Notes: generated by a model from the sequence alone, not told the origin. 64,000 nucleotides of DNA from Sphingomonadales bacterium UBA2683 (GCA_002354635.1 DELZ01000005.1:498346-562345); one strand, 5' to 3'. Numbered from the stretch's first letter, positions 44,944 through 53,704 are shown. A program made the numbers and translations.

Positions 44944-46097
44944 CTTTTGCCCTGCCCGATTTTGTCCGAGAAAATGCCCGCTGGATCGCCATCGGCAGCG
45001 CCGTGCTGCTTGCCGCGCTGGCCTATTTTCTGTTCTTTTCTTCCAGCCCCGCGGATGGCCAGCAGGACGGACAGGGCGGGCCACCACCCGCGATCGTGAC
45101 ACTGGCGAAAATCGAGGAATCCGCGCTCACCCCCAATTTCACCGCGCCGGGCGATATTGTCGCCGATCGCGATTCGATCGTCGCGTCGGAAGTCGCCGGC
45201 CGAATCCAGTCGACCCTCGATATCGGCGCCCGCGTCGGCCAGGGTACGGTGATCGCCGTGATCGACAGCCGCAGCGCCCGACTGGCCCGCGATCAGGCCG
45301 CTGCGGAAGTGCGGCGGCTGCAGGCCGACCTGACCTACCAGAACCGGCTGGTCGGGCGGCTGCAACAATTGCTCAAGGAAGAAGCCGAGTCCGAAGCTTC
45401 GCTGGACGAAGCCGTTTCATCGCGCGACCAGACAAGAGCGCGCCTGGCGGCGGCGCAGGTGGCGCTGCAGACAGCGAATTTCGACCTGTCCCGCACCCGT
45501 ATCCGCAGCCCCTTTGCCGGTCAACTGGTCGAACGCAAGATCGAGGTCGGCGAATATGCAACGCCGGGCCGCGAGATTGCCCGGATCATCGGCCGGACCG
45601 GATCGGAGGCCCGGGTGCGTATTCCGATCGCCAGTGCCGGTTCGCTCGCCGAAGGACAGGAAATCACGATTCTGGCCGATGGCGAACGACGGACTTCGCG
45701 CATCCGCTCGGTCATCGAAACCGGCGACGAGGTCAGCCGGACGCTGGAAGTCCGCGCGCCGATGGGCACGCATGACATGAAAATCGGCAGCGCGATTTCC
45801 ATCACCGTGCCGACCGGTATCGAACGGCAGGTGCTGACCGCACCGCGCGATGCCCTGGTGCTGCGCGACAGCGGCATATTTGTCTATGTCATCAGTCCCA
45901 AGGACAAGACCGCCAAGCGGGTCGATGTGCAGGTCGGGGAGCCGGACGGCGACCGGGTCGCCATATCCGGGAAAATCGCGGCCGGCGATCTGATCGTGGT
46001 GCGCGGCGGCGAACGGCTGCGCGACGGCCAGCCGGTGACCTGGGACGAAAAAGACAAGGAAAATGCCGCCGCCATTTCCAAAAAGTCGGCGGGATAG
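44940..46097 (+). CDS. RND efflux periplasmic adaptor (membrane fusion protein)
   Basis: HlyD/AcrA-type adaptor of 385 residues. It has an N-terminal membrane anchor (WIAIGSAVLLAALAYFLFFS), a lipoyl half (PGDIVADRDSIVASEVAGRI), a coiled-coil hairpin (about 115-175, DQAAAEVRRLQADLTYQNRL ...), the second lipoyl half (TRIRSPFAGQLVERKIEVGEY), and beta-barrel and membrane-proximal domains. Coupled to the permease by ATGA overlap and 6 nt before the outer membrane factor. Confidence 0.9.
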   Translation: MTFALPDFVRENARWIAIGSAVLLAALAYFLFFSSSPADGQQDGQGGPPPAIVTLAKIEESALTPNFTAPGDIVADRDSIVASEVAGRIQSTLDIGARVGQGTVIAVIDSRSARLARDQAAAEVRRLQADLTYQNRLVGRLQQLLKEEAESEASLDEAVSSRDQTRARLAAAQVALQTANFDLSRTRIRSPFAGQLVERKIEVGEYATPGREIARIIGRTGSEARVRIPIASAGSLAEGQEITILADGERRTSRIRSVIETGDEVSRTLEVRAPMGTHDMKIGSAISITVPTGIERQVLTAPRDALVLRDSGIFVYVISPKDKTAKRVDVQVGEPDGDRVAISGKIAAGDLIVVRGGERLRDGQPVTWDEKDKENAAAISKKSAG

Positions 46098-46103
46098 GAT
46101 CGC

Positions 46104-47489
46104 ATGAAACGCCAGCTCGCATCCGCCACCCTGCTATTGTTGCTATCGGCCTGCGCCATTCGCGGCGGCCCGGATCTGGACCGGACCGTTGTGCCCGATG
46201 CGCCGGACAACTGGGCAGCGCGCCCGGACATGGTGACCGTCTCCGAACGTGACGGGACCGTCGCACCGATTTATCCGGACGGCTGGATTCGCTCTTTCGC
46301 TGACCAGACACTGGAACAGGCGGTGCGCGAGGCCTTTGCCCACAACCGCAACCTGCAGTCGGTGCTGGCGCAGCTGCGCGCGGCGCGGGCGGCGATGCGG
46401 GTGTCGCGCGCTGGCCTGTTTCCGCAAGTCGATCTTGCCGCCTCGGCCACCGATGCGGAGAATGCTGCCACGGTTTATGATGGCGCGCTGGCGGCGAGCT
46501 GGGAGGTGGATATCTGGGGCCGCAATCTGGCGCTCGCCGGAGCCGGCAGCGCCGACGCACGGGCCGCTGCAGCAGACTTCGCGGCCGCCAGACAGGCGCT
46601 TGCCGCTGCCGTGACGAGGGCCTGGTATGATCGCAGCGCCGCCGCCATCACCTTCGATCTTGCCGCGCGCGATCTGGAACGGCGCAAGGATACGCTGCGG
46701 ATCACCAACGCCCGCTTCCGCGCCGGGCTGGCCTCGCGGCTTGATGTCCGGCTGGCGCAGGTCGCGGTTTCGAACAGCGAGGACCGGCTGGAAGCGGCCA
46801 CCCGCGCCTCGGCCAACGCGGCGCGGGCGCTGGAGGTGCTGACCGGCCGCTATCCGGCCGGAGAAGCCGCTGGTGCCTCTGACCTGATTACGCCGGCAGC
46901 GCTGCCCTCGGTCACGGCGCCGGTCGCGGTGCTCGCCAACCGCCCCGACCTGATCGCGGCAGAACAGCGCGTGGCGGCAGCGGGCCTGCGGGCGACCGAG
47001 GCGCGCCATGCGATGTTCCCCCGCCTGAATCTGCGCTTCGACGCCAACAGTTCATCGGGAAATTTCGGGGATCTGTTTGACCCGGGCACCTATATCAATG
47101 CGATCACCGGCGGTCTGCTACAGCCGCTGTTCCGGGGGGGAGCCCTGCTCGCCGAGGCGGACCGCCAGGGCGAGCAGGCGCGCTCCGCGCTGTTCGACTA
47201 TGCCCAGGCCGCGCTGACCGCCTATCAGGAAGTCGAGAACCGGCTGGACGCCGAAGCCACGCTGGCCCGGCAGGTCGATGCCACGGCAACCGCCGCGGAA
47301 GAGGCCGAGGCGGCGGTGATCCTGACCCGCAGCCGCTATATCAACGGCCGCTCGACGATATTCGACCTGATCAACTCGCAGACGACGGCCATCGCCGCCG
47401 AGACCCGCGCGATCGAGGCGCGGCGCGCGCGCATCGAAAACCGGATCAACCTGCATCTGGCGCTGGGCAACGAACCGCTCAGCACCTGA
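46104..47489 (+). CDS. TolC/NodT-type outer membrane efflux lipoprotein
   Basis: 461-residue outer membrane factor with a lipoprotein signal (LLLLLSAC, lipid Cys about 17) and two OEP repeats: EQAVREAFAHNRNLQSVLAQ to ARQALAAAVTRAW in the first half, NRPDLIAAEQRVAAAGLRAT to ALTAYQEVENRLDAE in the second. NodT-family hallmark SWEVDIWGRNL is present. Completes the tripartite pump. Its stop is 25 nt from the convergent TonB-dependent receptor stop. Confidence 0.9.
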   Translation: MKRQLASATLLLLLSACAIRGGPDLDRTVVPDAPDNWAARPDMVTVSERDGTVAPIYPDGWIRSFADQTLEQAVREAFAHNRNLQSVLAQLRAARAAMRVSRAGLFPQVDLAASATDAENAATVYDGALAASWEVDIWGRNLALAGAGSADARAAAADFAAARQALAAAVTRAWYDRSAAAITFDLAARDLERRKDTLRITNARFRAGLASRLDVRLAQVAVSNSEDRLEAATRASANAARALEVLTGRYPAGEAAGASDLITPAALPSVTAPVAVLANRPDLIAAEQRVAAAGLRATEARHAMFPRLNLRFDANSSSGNFGDLFDPGTYINAITGGLLQPLFRGGALLAEADRQGEQARSALFDYAQAALTAYQEVENRLDAEATLARQVDATATAAEEAEAAVILTRSRYINGRSTIFDLINSQTTAIAAETRAIEARRARIENRINLHLALGNEPLST

Positions 47490-47514
47490 CCGCCGCCGCG
47501 CGACGGTGTCGTCG

Positions 47515-50040
47515 TCAGAATTTATATCCGACTTCGACACCGAAGCGACGCAGACCACCGGGCGAAATGAACGAACCGCCAAATTCAACCGCAGTAATCA
47601 CCTCGTTGAGATAGCGCTTGTCGAGCAGATTGTCGGCAAAGGCGGTGACATTCCAGTTATCCCCTTCCAGGCCGACCCGCAGATCAAGGACCCCAAATGC
47701 GTCGCGCTGGGTGACCGACGTGTCGTTATCCCCGACAAAGCCGGGTAGCGCCAGAGCCGAACCGGGCAACAGACCACTGAACAGGGTCGGGCCGGTGTCT
47801 TCCTGAACCGTGTGGAACCAGGTCGGACCAGTGATGCGATAATCGGCCCGCATCACCAGATCAAAACTGGTCGCGATCGGTGCAACCATTTGTGTGCCCA
47901 GATTGATGGTATAGTCTGCCGTGTGGGGCGACTTGTTGCCAACCGTGTAGGGACGGGAGGCGTTGGCCTTGATCTCGCTCTCGGTGACGTTGATCGAACC
48001 GAAAATATCCCAGCCCTCGACGATCTCGGCATTGGCGTTAAACTCGATCCCGTAAATATCGACCTTGTCGATATTCGAAACCACCCGGAGCAGACCAAAA
48101 GCGCCGACGAAAAATTCGAAGAACTGCATGTCATCGACTTTGGTATAATAGCCCGCCAGATCGAAGGTGATCGCGTCATTTGCCGCCGAGCCCTTGAAAC
48201 CCGCTTCAAAAGCGCTCGAGGTTTCCTTGCGATAAATGTCATTGATCAGGACGTTGGTACCGAGAAACTGGTTGAAGTTCTGATCAACAATGGCGGCTGA
48301 TCCCTGGTTGTTGAAACCACCCGATTTGAAACCGATACCCCAGTTGGCGTAGAAGTTCAGATTGTCGGTCAGACCATAGCGCAGCGAGAGTTTTGGCTGG
48401 AGCTCCTTAAACGTCTGTTTCTGATCCGGAATCGCACCAAAAGCCTGCCCCGGGTTGATCGGACCACCGGTGATCGGATCGGTCACAAGAGGCACCCGGC
48501 TGGATACTTCCCGCTGTTCAATATCATAACGCAGTGCCAGACTGACGTCGAAATTGTCGGCGACTTCATAATCGATCGAACCAAAGGCGGCATAGACATT
48601 GGTGTTGAAATTATCGGCAAACAGCTGCGAAGTCGGATTGCTGCTGTTCGCGTCATTGTACAATTGTCTGGTGATTCCCTGCCCGAGATCGGCACCGAGG
48701 CTGACGCCGACATCGCGGTCGATGTTCAGATAATAGGCACCAATTTGCCAAGCCAGCGGTCCGTCGCCATTGGAAGCGAGGCGGATTTCCGCGCTGATAT
48801 CGGTCTGTTCGCGAATTTGATATTGGGTGCCGTCACAGGTGGTAGGGCTATAGGCGCCGAGAGTTGAACCATTGACCGGATCGAAAATGAACGGGATCGG
48901 GTTATTACCGACAAAGGTCGGTGCATTGAGCGGATAGCCGGTCAGTTGCGCCGTGGTGGCGAAACAGCTGTTCGACGCTGCTACCGACGCGGGCGTTGCG
49001 CCGGGGAAGGTATAGCGCGCGAAATCTGCCGACGTACCGTCTGCCGTCAATGCCTGGTCCACATCGCTGTACAACGCCCAGGCAGTGAGCGTCATTGCAT
49101 CAAATTCATGGGTCAGTTTGACCGATGTTTCGAACGTGGTCTGGTCGTTGGTCGGACGGATGTTCGAATAATAGCCGAACTTGTGCGTGTTCACATCTTC
49201 AAAAAAGGCCGGATCAACGCCCGCGAAATTGGGGAGATGGAATGCGGTGTTGAAATTGATCGAAGCGCCGGAAAGATCGGCGTAGCGAGCCTTCACATCG
49301 ACTTCTGTTGAATCTCCCAACTCGGCCACGAAACGCCCGTCGACCGACCAGGTTTCCTGATCATCGACGACCTTGCGGTTGCCGAGAAAGCTGTTGCGAT
49401 AAAAGCCGTCACTGGTGTTGTAGGAACCGGACAGCACCAGTCCCGCGCTTTCGCCCACGGGCACCGATATATAGGCCGATGCCTTGTAGGTATTGTCTTC
49501 TGCCGCGCTCGCCTTGATGCCGCCTTCCAGGAAGTCGCCAGGCTTCAGGGTCTGGATGACAATTGCGCCAGCTGCGGCGTTGCGTCCGTAGAGCGCGCCC
49601 TGCGGGCCTTTCAATATTTCGATCTGGCGCAATGTACCCTGGTCCTGGTTGAGCTGGGCGGTGTTGGTCTTGAGAATGCCGTCAACCACAAGCGCGACCG
49701 AGCTTTCGGCATCGCGGGCACCGTTGATCCCGCGAATATTGATCTGGGTGTCGCCCGCTTCCGCAGTGCCGCTGACAATGGTAACACCCGCGGTCAGCTG
49801 GACAAATTCGTCGGCCTGCTGGACGCCCGTGCGGTCCAGCATGTCCTCGGTGAACACGGTCACCGAAGCCGGCACCTCGGCAAGCAATTCATTTTGCCGG
49901 CGGGCCGTCACGATGATGACATTGGAGTCGGCGGTTTCGCTCGCCTCCTGTTCGCCGCCGGTCTGGGCCAGCGCGGGGTTGAACCCGGCCAGCGCGGCGA
50001 TGCCGGCGGTGAGTGAAAGAGCTGTTTTGATGCGACGCAT
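47515..50040 (-). CDS. TonB-dependent outer membrane receptor
   Basis: 841-residue receptor. Signal peptide ends FNPALA-Q; a TonB-box-like VIIVTARR lies near residue 40. Plug domain: VPASVTVFTEDMLDRTGVQQ, INIRGINGARDAESSVALVV, then QIEILKGPQGALYGRNAAAG. The 22-strand barrel ends in the terminal aromatic YKF. Members of this type in sphingomonads take up diverse organic compounds as well as metal chelates. It is 55 nt downstream of the NTF2-like genes on the same strand, so it probably belongs to the operon controlled by the operator at 51719 and supplies the outer membrane step for the catabolic cluster. Confidence 0.93.
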   Translation of the reverse strand: MRRIKTALSLTAGIAALAGFNPALAQTGGEQEASETADSNVIIVTARRQNELLAEVPASVTVFTEDMLDRTGVQQADEFVQLTAGVTIVSGTAEAGDTQINIRGINGARDAESSVALVVDGILKTNTAQLNQDQGTLRQIEILKGPQGALYGRNAAAGAIVIQTLKPGDFLEGGIKASAAEDNTYKASAYISVPVGESAGLVLSGSYNTSDGFYRNSFLGNRKVVDDQETWSVDGRFVAELGDSTEVDVKARYADLSGASINFNTAFHLPNFAGVDPAFFEDVNTHKFGYYSNIRPTNDQTTFETSVKLTHEFDAMTLTAWALYSDVDQALTADGTSADFARYTFPGATPASVAASNSCFATTAQLTGYPLNAPTFVGNNPIPFIFDPVNGSTLGAYSPTTCDGTQYQIREQTDISAEIRLASNGDGPLAWQIGAYYLNIDRDVGVSLGADLGQGITRQLYNDANSSNPTSQLFADNFNTNVYAAFGSIDYEVADNFDVSLALRYDIEQREVSSRVPLVTDPITGGPINPGQAFGAIPDQKQTFKELQPKLSLRYGLTDNLNFYANWGIGFKSGGFNNQGSAAIVDQNFNQFLGTNVLINDIYRKETSSAFEAGFKGSAANDAITFDLAGYYTKVDDMQFFEFFVGAFGLLRVVSNIDKVDIYGIEFNANAEIVEGWDIFGSINVTESEIKANASRPYTVGNKSPHTADYTINLGTQMVAPIATSFDLVMRADYRITGPTWFHTVQEDTGPTLFSGLLPGSALALPGFVGDNDTSVTQRDAFGVLDLRVGLEGDNWNVTAFADNLLDKRYLNEVITAVEFGGSFISPGGLRRFGVEVGYKF

Positions 50041-50095
50041 TTTTCTTCCTTCCCTGATGGAATGATTTGCGGGCCTCTTGACCCGTCAAACAGAT

Positions 50096-50494
50096 TCAAA
50101 CGAGCACGTTGGCCCCGCTCATGTAGACATAGACTTCCTGGAATTTGCCGTCCCGGACCCGCCAGAAATTGGTATTGTTGAGCAAGGTGACACCGCCATC
50201 GGCGTCGGTCAGCTCGGCAACAAAGCTGGCGGCGATACGGCCATTGGCTTCATCAACGGTACAGGTGAAATCGCGGTGGACGATCGTTTCGTACGAGCCG
50301 AAGAAATCCGCGAACATGCGCCGGATCTCGGCCTTGCCGCTGTGACGGGTAAAATCAGTCTGGACACAGAACAGGGCGCCATCGTGGAAGCAGTCGAGCG
50401 CCGCGTCCATATTCTTGGCATCGACATTGCCGAAATAGGTTCTGGTTGCCAGTTCGACCAGTTCGGCGCGCGAGAGACCGGGTTCATATTGCAT
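50096..50494 (-). CDS. NTF2/SnoaL-like protein (second of a tandem pair)
   Basis: 132-residue cone-shaped NTF2-fold protein: YFGNVDAKNMDAALDCFHDG, RMFADFFGSYETIVHRDFTC and the terminal KFQEVYVYMSGANVLV. The fold hosts small-molecule isomerases, dehydratases, lactam- and epoxide-hydrolysing enzymes or non-catalytic partners. It resembles the preceding gene, including NKNM-like and VYMSG(A/E)N motifs, so the two are a tandem duplication and may form a heteromer. ATG 50494 overlaps the upstream stop by one base (TGATG). The frame also opens further upstream within the first copy. Confidence 0.8.
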   Translation of the reverse strand: MQYEPGLSRAELVELATRTYFGNVDAKNMDAALDCFHDGALFCVQTDFTRHSGKAEIRRMFADFFGSYETIVHRDFTCTVDEANGRIAASFVAELTDADGGVTLLNNTNFWRVRDGKFQEVYVYMSGANVLV

Positions 50495-50925
50495 CAGGCG
50501 TCCCCCTCTTTCAGCAGATTCTCGCCGCTCATATAGACGAAGACATGCTGGAACAGCCGGTCCTTGCAATAGAAGCGGTTGCAATTTTCGTAGCGCAGCT
50601 GCTCGCCGCCATTGGGCGTGATCAGCACAGTGAACTGCGAACAGACAGCGTTCGACCCGGGATCAGCGGTGTGGACAAAATTGCCGTGCCAGATCTGTTC
50701 GAAATCCGTGAACAGCTTTTCGAACATCGCCCGGATCGCATCACGGCCGTTGTGGATCGTGTCAGACGTGGCTTCGTGCAGGATCGCATCGGGCGCAAAG
50801 CAGTTGAGCACCTGAGTCATATTCTTGTTGTCGACGCCGTCGAAATAGCGCTTGGTGACGATATCGATATAGAAGGGATAGGGCAGCGGTACCTGTCCTG
50901 CCATGCCGGGGGTCCAGTCAGCCAT
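50494..50925 (-). CDS. NTF2/SnoaL-like protein (first of a tandem pair)
   Basis: 143-residue NTF2-fold protein starting MADWTPGMAGQVPLPYPFYI, with YFDGVDNKNMTQVLNCFAPD, IRAMFEKLFTDFEQIWHGNF and the terminal HVFVYMSGENLLKEG. It overlaps the racemase-like gene by one base (TGATG), and the same junction type links it to its paralogue, so the three genes are translationally coupled. ATG 50934 is an alternative start. Activity unknown; probably acts on an intermediate of the adjoining pathway. Confidence 0.8.
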   Translation of the reverse strand: MADWTPGMAGQVPLPYPFYIDIVTKRYFDGVDNKNMTQVLNCFAPDAILHEATSDTIHNGRDAIRAMFEKLFTDFEQIWHGNFVHTADPGSNAVCSQFTVLITPNGGEQLRYENCNRFYCKDRLFQHVFVYMSGENLLKEGDA

Positions 50926-51668
50926 CAATACCATCCCTTTCTGATGTCCGCATCTTTCGGAACTTCGGGAGGGGGAAACGCCTTCTTGCTGTGGGTCAGT
51001 CCCAGTTCGATCAGCGTTTCGAGAAATTTATAGGCGACCTGACCGGGGTTGATCACCGGGATCGGCAGGACATCGTCCAGATAGCGGGCCGACTGGTGCA
51101 TCGTCGTCGAACCGAGGACGATGACGTCGGCGCCATCTTCTTCCATCGCCAGAGTGGCTTCTTCCCTGAGCTTGTCGAAAATCACCTCTTCCTTGCCGGC
51201 CAGCAATTCGGTGACATCGGGCCGTGTCTCGATCGAGCGCAGCGAGGCGACCCGCTCCCACCAGCCATATTCGGTCAGCGTTTTCTCGTAGAGCGGAAAC
51301 CATTCCGGCCACATGGTGAGGACGGAGAATTTCTTGCCGAGCATCATTGCCGCGGCAAAAGCGGCCTCGCCGGGCCCGACCACCGGAATGTCCAGCCGCG
51401 ACCGCAGTGCGCGCAGGCCGCTGTCGCTGACCGTATCGATCAATATACCGGCATAGCCTTCTTCCTCGGCAGTGATGCCGGCCTGAAACACGGTCCAGTC
51501 CATCATCAGCGTGTCGTGGTAGCTATCACCGAGAGCGGCACCCCAGGGAACCGCGACAAATTCAGGCTGGAAACCGGACCGGACGAAATCGGCGGGCAAT
51601 TGCTCGGCGCGGGCGGCCACGCCGGCCTCATCCATCGGGATGGGGACAATGACCTTTATCCGCTTCAT
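50925..51668 (-). CDS. Asp/Glu/hydantoin racemase superfamily protein lacking catalytic cysteines
   Basis: 247-residue protein of the racemase/maleate isomerase fold. It follows the hydantoin racemase pattern in several blocks: ILIDTVSDSGLRALRSRLDI, PVVGPGEAAFAAAMML, KKFSVLTMWPE, EDGADVIVLGSTTM and IPVINPGQVAYKFLETLIEL. The two catalytic cysteine positions of the family (ACFxDPGL and LGCAGM) are occupied by Thr79 and Ser187, and the whole protein contains no cysteine. A classical two-cysteine racemisation is therefore excluded; a different activity or a binding role is likely. First gene of the minus-strand unit; its promoter overlaps the palindromic operator. Confidence 0.8.
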   Translation of the reverse strand: MKRIKVIVPIPMDEAGVAARAEQLPADFVRSGFQPEFVAVPWGAALGDSYHDTLMMDWTVFQAGITAEEEGYAGILIDTVSDSGLRALRSRLDIPVVGPGEAAFAAAMMLGKKFSVLTMWPEWFPLYEKTLTEYGWWERVASLRSIETRPDVTELLAGKEEVIFDKLREEATLAMEEDGADVIVLGSTTMHQSARYLDDVLPIPVINPGQVAYKFLETLIELGLTHSKKAFPPPEVPKDADIRKGWY

Positions 51669-51713
51669 AGCAATTCCGGTTCAGGCATAGTGATGCAAAA
51701 ACTCCCTGACATC

Positions 51714-51743
51714 TGTATATTGTATACAATTGTGATCCGTCAA
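51714..51743 (-). promoter_or_regulatory. Promoter with GntR-type operator ATTGTATACAAT upstream of racemase-like gene
   Basis: A perfect 12-bp palindrome ATTGTATACAAT spans 51719-51730. On the minus strand it falls between a -35-like TTGACG (51738-51743) and a -10-like TATACA (51714-51719) with an 18-nt spacer, so a bound protein would block RNA polymerase. The same palindrome recurs at 53693-53704. The adjacent GntR/FCD gene (51806) is the likely ligand-responsive regulator; that assignment is inference. Confidence 0.7.
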
Positions 51744-51805
51744 GCGGAAACTGGCCTTTGGCTGAAGACTTGCCCAACGCCGTTTAATCGGCCAATAGCC
51801 TGTTC

Positions 51806-52459
51806 ATGAGCCGCGCTTCCGACACCGCCTATGAAAAAATCCGCAGCTTCATTCTATACGGTGAGGCCCGTCCGGGTATGCAATTGACCGAGGAGCGGCT
51901 CTGCGAAATCGCCGGTGTGTCCCGGACACCGGTGCGCGATGCGGTGCAGCGGCTGGAAAACGAGATGCTGCTGGTGCGCAGCGCGTCCAAGCGATTGTCG
52001 GTCGCCGACTGGTCGGATGACGAAATAGATGAAATGTTCGCGCTGCGGGCGATGCTGGAATGTCACGCCGCCGAGCGGGCGGCGCAGCGCATGGATGCGA
52101 GCGGTTTGGCGCAGCTGCGGGCGGTCAACGATCTGCTAACCGGTGCGGTGGAGAGACCGATCCCGGATGTCGCGACCTTTCTGGAAGCCAACCGGCAGTT
52201 TCACGACCTGATTCTGGAATATGCGCAGTCGCCGCGGCTGAGCAAATTGCTGCCGGCTCTGGTCGAGCAGCCGGTGGTGCGGCGCACCGCCAATCAATAT
52301 TCCGGCGAGGATCTGATGCAATCAGCCAAGGATCACGACGAACTGATCGCTGCCTTTGCTGCCGGAGACGAGGACTGGGCCGGGGCCGTCATGACCAGCC
52401 ATATCCGGCGCGCCTTCCACAGCTTTCATCTGGCGACACGGGGCAGCGAAACCGCCTGA
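51806..52459 (+). CDS. GntR family regulator, FCD (FadR) subfamily
   Basis: 217-residue regulator. The N-terminal winged helix (about 5-70) has TAYEKIRSFILYGEARPG and LTEERLCEIAGVSRTPVRDA. The C-terminal FCD ligand domain (about 80-205) contains the usual acidic/histidine metal-site positions NRQFHDLIL, KDHDELIAAF and TSHIRRAFH. FCD regulators commonly repress catabolic operons and release DNA on binding an organic acid, and their sites often have the form TTGTATACAA, matching the palindromes at 51719 and 53693. Its stop is 3 nt from the convergent CoA-transferase stop. Confidence 0.9.
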   Translation: MSRASDTAYEKIRSFILYGEARPGMQLTEERLCEIAGVSRTPVRDAVQRLENEMLLVRSASKRLSVADWSDDEIDEMFALRAMLECHAAERAAQRMDASGLAQLRAVNDLLTGAVERPIPDVATFLEANRQFHDLILEYAQSPRLSKLLPALVEQPVVRRTANQYSGEDLMQSAKDHDELIAAFAAGDEDWAGAVMTSHIRRAFHSFHLATRGSETA

Positions 52460-52462
52460 TTT

Positions 52463-53644
52463 TCAGATAATGCCGCGTTCCGCGAGATCGGCCATGGTCG
52501 TGCTGTCCATGCCCAGCAATTCGCCGTAGATCGCTTCATTATGCGCGCCGAGTTCCGGCCCGACGCTGTCGATATGGCCCGGGGTCTTGGACAGCTTCGG
52601 GGTGACATTCTGCATCACGAAATTCTCATATTGCGGGTGATCCACCTTCACCAGCGCTTCGCGCGCCTTGAAATGCGGATCGGCGAGCATTTCCGGGGCC
52701 CGATAGACATTGCCGGCGGGCACGCCGTGTTGCTCGCACATATCCAGCAGATCCTGGCTGTTGATGGTCCGGGTCCATTCCATGATCAGCGCGTCCAGTT
52801 CGGCCTGGTTCTCGCCGCGCGCAATATGCGTGGCGTAGCGCGGATCCTCGCCCAGTTCGGGCCGGCCCATCATCGCCGCCATCCGTTTCCAGACGCTGTC
52901 CTGGTTGCCGCCGATCAACACGCTGCCGTCGCTGGTCGGATAGACATTTGAGGGCGCAATTTTCGGCAGGATCGAGCCGGTGCGTTCGCGGATATGGCCG
53001 GCGACCGTATATTCGGCCACGGTCGATTCCATATTGGCAAGCACCGCCTCGTAGATCGCCGAATCGACGACCTGGCCCTCGCCGGTCTTGTGCCGGTGCT
53101 GCAGCGCCATCAGCGCACCGAGACAGGCATAGGTCGCAGCCAGCGAATCGCCGATCGACAGGCCGGCACGGCTGGGCGGACGATCGGGTTCACCCATGAT
53201 ATAGCGCATGCCGCCCATCGCCTCGCCGATACCGCCATAGCCGGCGCGGTGCGAATAGGGGCCGGTCTGGCCGTAGCCGGAGACGCGGATCATGATCAGA
53301 CCCTTGTTGATGGCACTCAGCGTGTCGTAATCCAGGCCCCATTTCTCCATCGTGCCTGCTCGGAAATTCTCGAGCAGAAAATCGGATTTCTCGACCAGCT
53401 TCCGGACAATCGCCTGCCCTTCCTTTTCGCGCAAATTCAGGGTTATCGACTTCTTGTTGCGGCCGACAACGGAAAACCAGAGCGGGATTCCCTGCCCCCA
53501 GCTGCGCATCGCATCGCCCACTTTCGGCGGCTCGATCTTGATCACTTCGGCGCCGTGGTCGCCCATCAGCTGACCGCAGAACGGCCCCGCAATCAGCTGT
53601 CCCATTTCGATCAGCCGCAATCCTGTCAACGCCCCTTGCGTCAT
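52463..53644 (-). CDS. CaiB/BaiF class III CoA-transferase
   Basis: 393-residue enzyme moving CoA between carboxylic acids through an aspartyl anhydride. Motifs: GLRLIEMGQLIAGPFCGQLM, GDHGAEVIKIEPP, NKKSITLNLREKEGQ, and the catalytic Asp166 in GLSIGDSLAATYA. It would activate an acid intermediate of the cluster for the lyase encoded divergently at 53709. ATG 53644 (MTQGALTGL) was chosen; the upstream frame to 53680 runs into the shared promoter. Convergent with the GntR gene. Confidence 0.9.
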   Translation of the reverse strand: MTQGALTGLRLIEMGQLIAGPFCGQLMGDHGAEVIKIEPPKVGDAMRSWGQGIPLWFSVVGRNKKSITLNLREKEGQAIVRKLVEKSDFLLENFRAGTMEKWGLDYDTLSAINKGLIMIRVSGYGQTGPYSHRAGYGGIGEAMGGMRYIMGEPDRPPSRAGLSIGDSLAATYACLGALMALQHRHKTGEGQVVDSAIYEAVLANMESTVAEYTVAGHIRERTGSILPKIAPSNVYPTSDGSVLIGGNQDSVWKRMAAMMGRPELGEDPRYATHIARGENQAELDALIMEWTRTINSQDLLDMCEQHGVPAGNVYRAPEMLADPHFKAREALVKVDHPQYENFVMQNVTPKLSKTPGHIDSVGPELGAHNEAIYGELLGMDSTTMADLAERGII

Positions 53645-53692
53645 GAAAAATACTCCCGCATCATGCTTTCCCCTATACAAAGCGCAAACAGG

Positions 53693-53704
53693 ATTGTATA
53701 CAAT
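53693..53704. promoter_or_regulatory. Second GntR-type operator ATTGTATACAAT in CoA-transferase / lyase promoter
   Basis: Perfect 12-bp palindrome identical to the one at 51719-51730, lying in the 64-nt gap between divergent CoA-transferase and lyase genes and only 4 nt before the lyase ATG. A half site TATACAA is at 53674-53680. Binding here could repress both directions. The short distance to the ATG implies a very short leader or a leaderless mRNA for the lyase operon. Confidence 0.7.

Noticed and set aside
43456..45102. 548-codon minus-strand frame across the RND permease and adaptor
   Set aside because: Crosses two well-supported genes and gives an Arg/Gln/Asp-rich translation with no recognisable domain.
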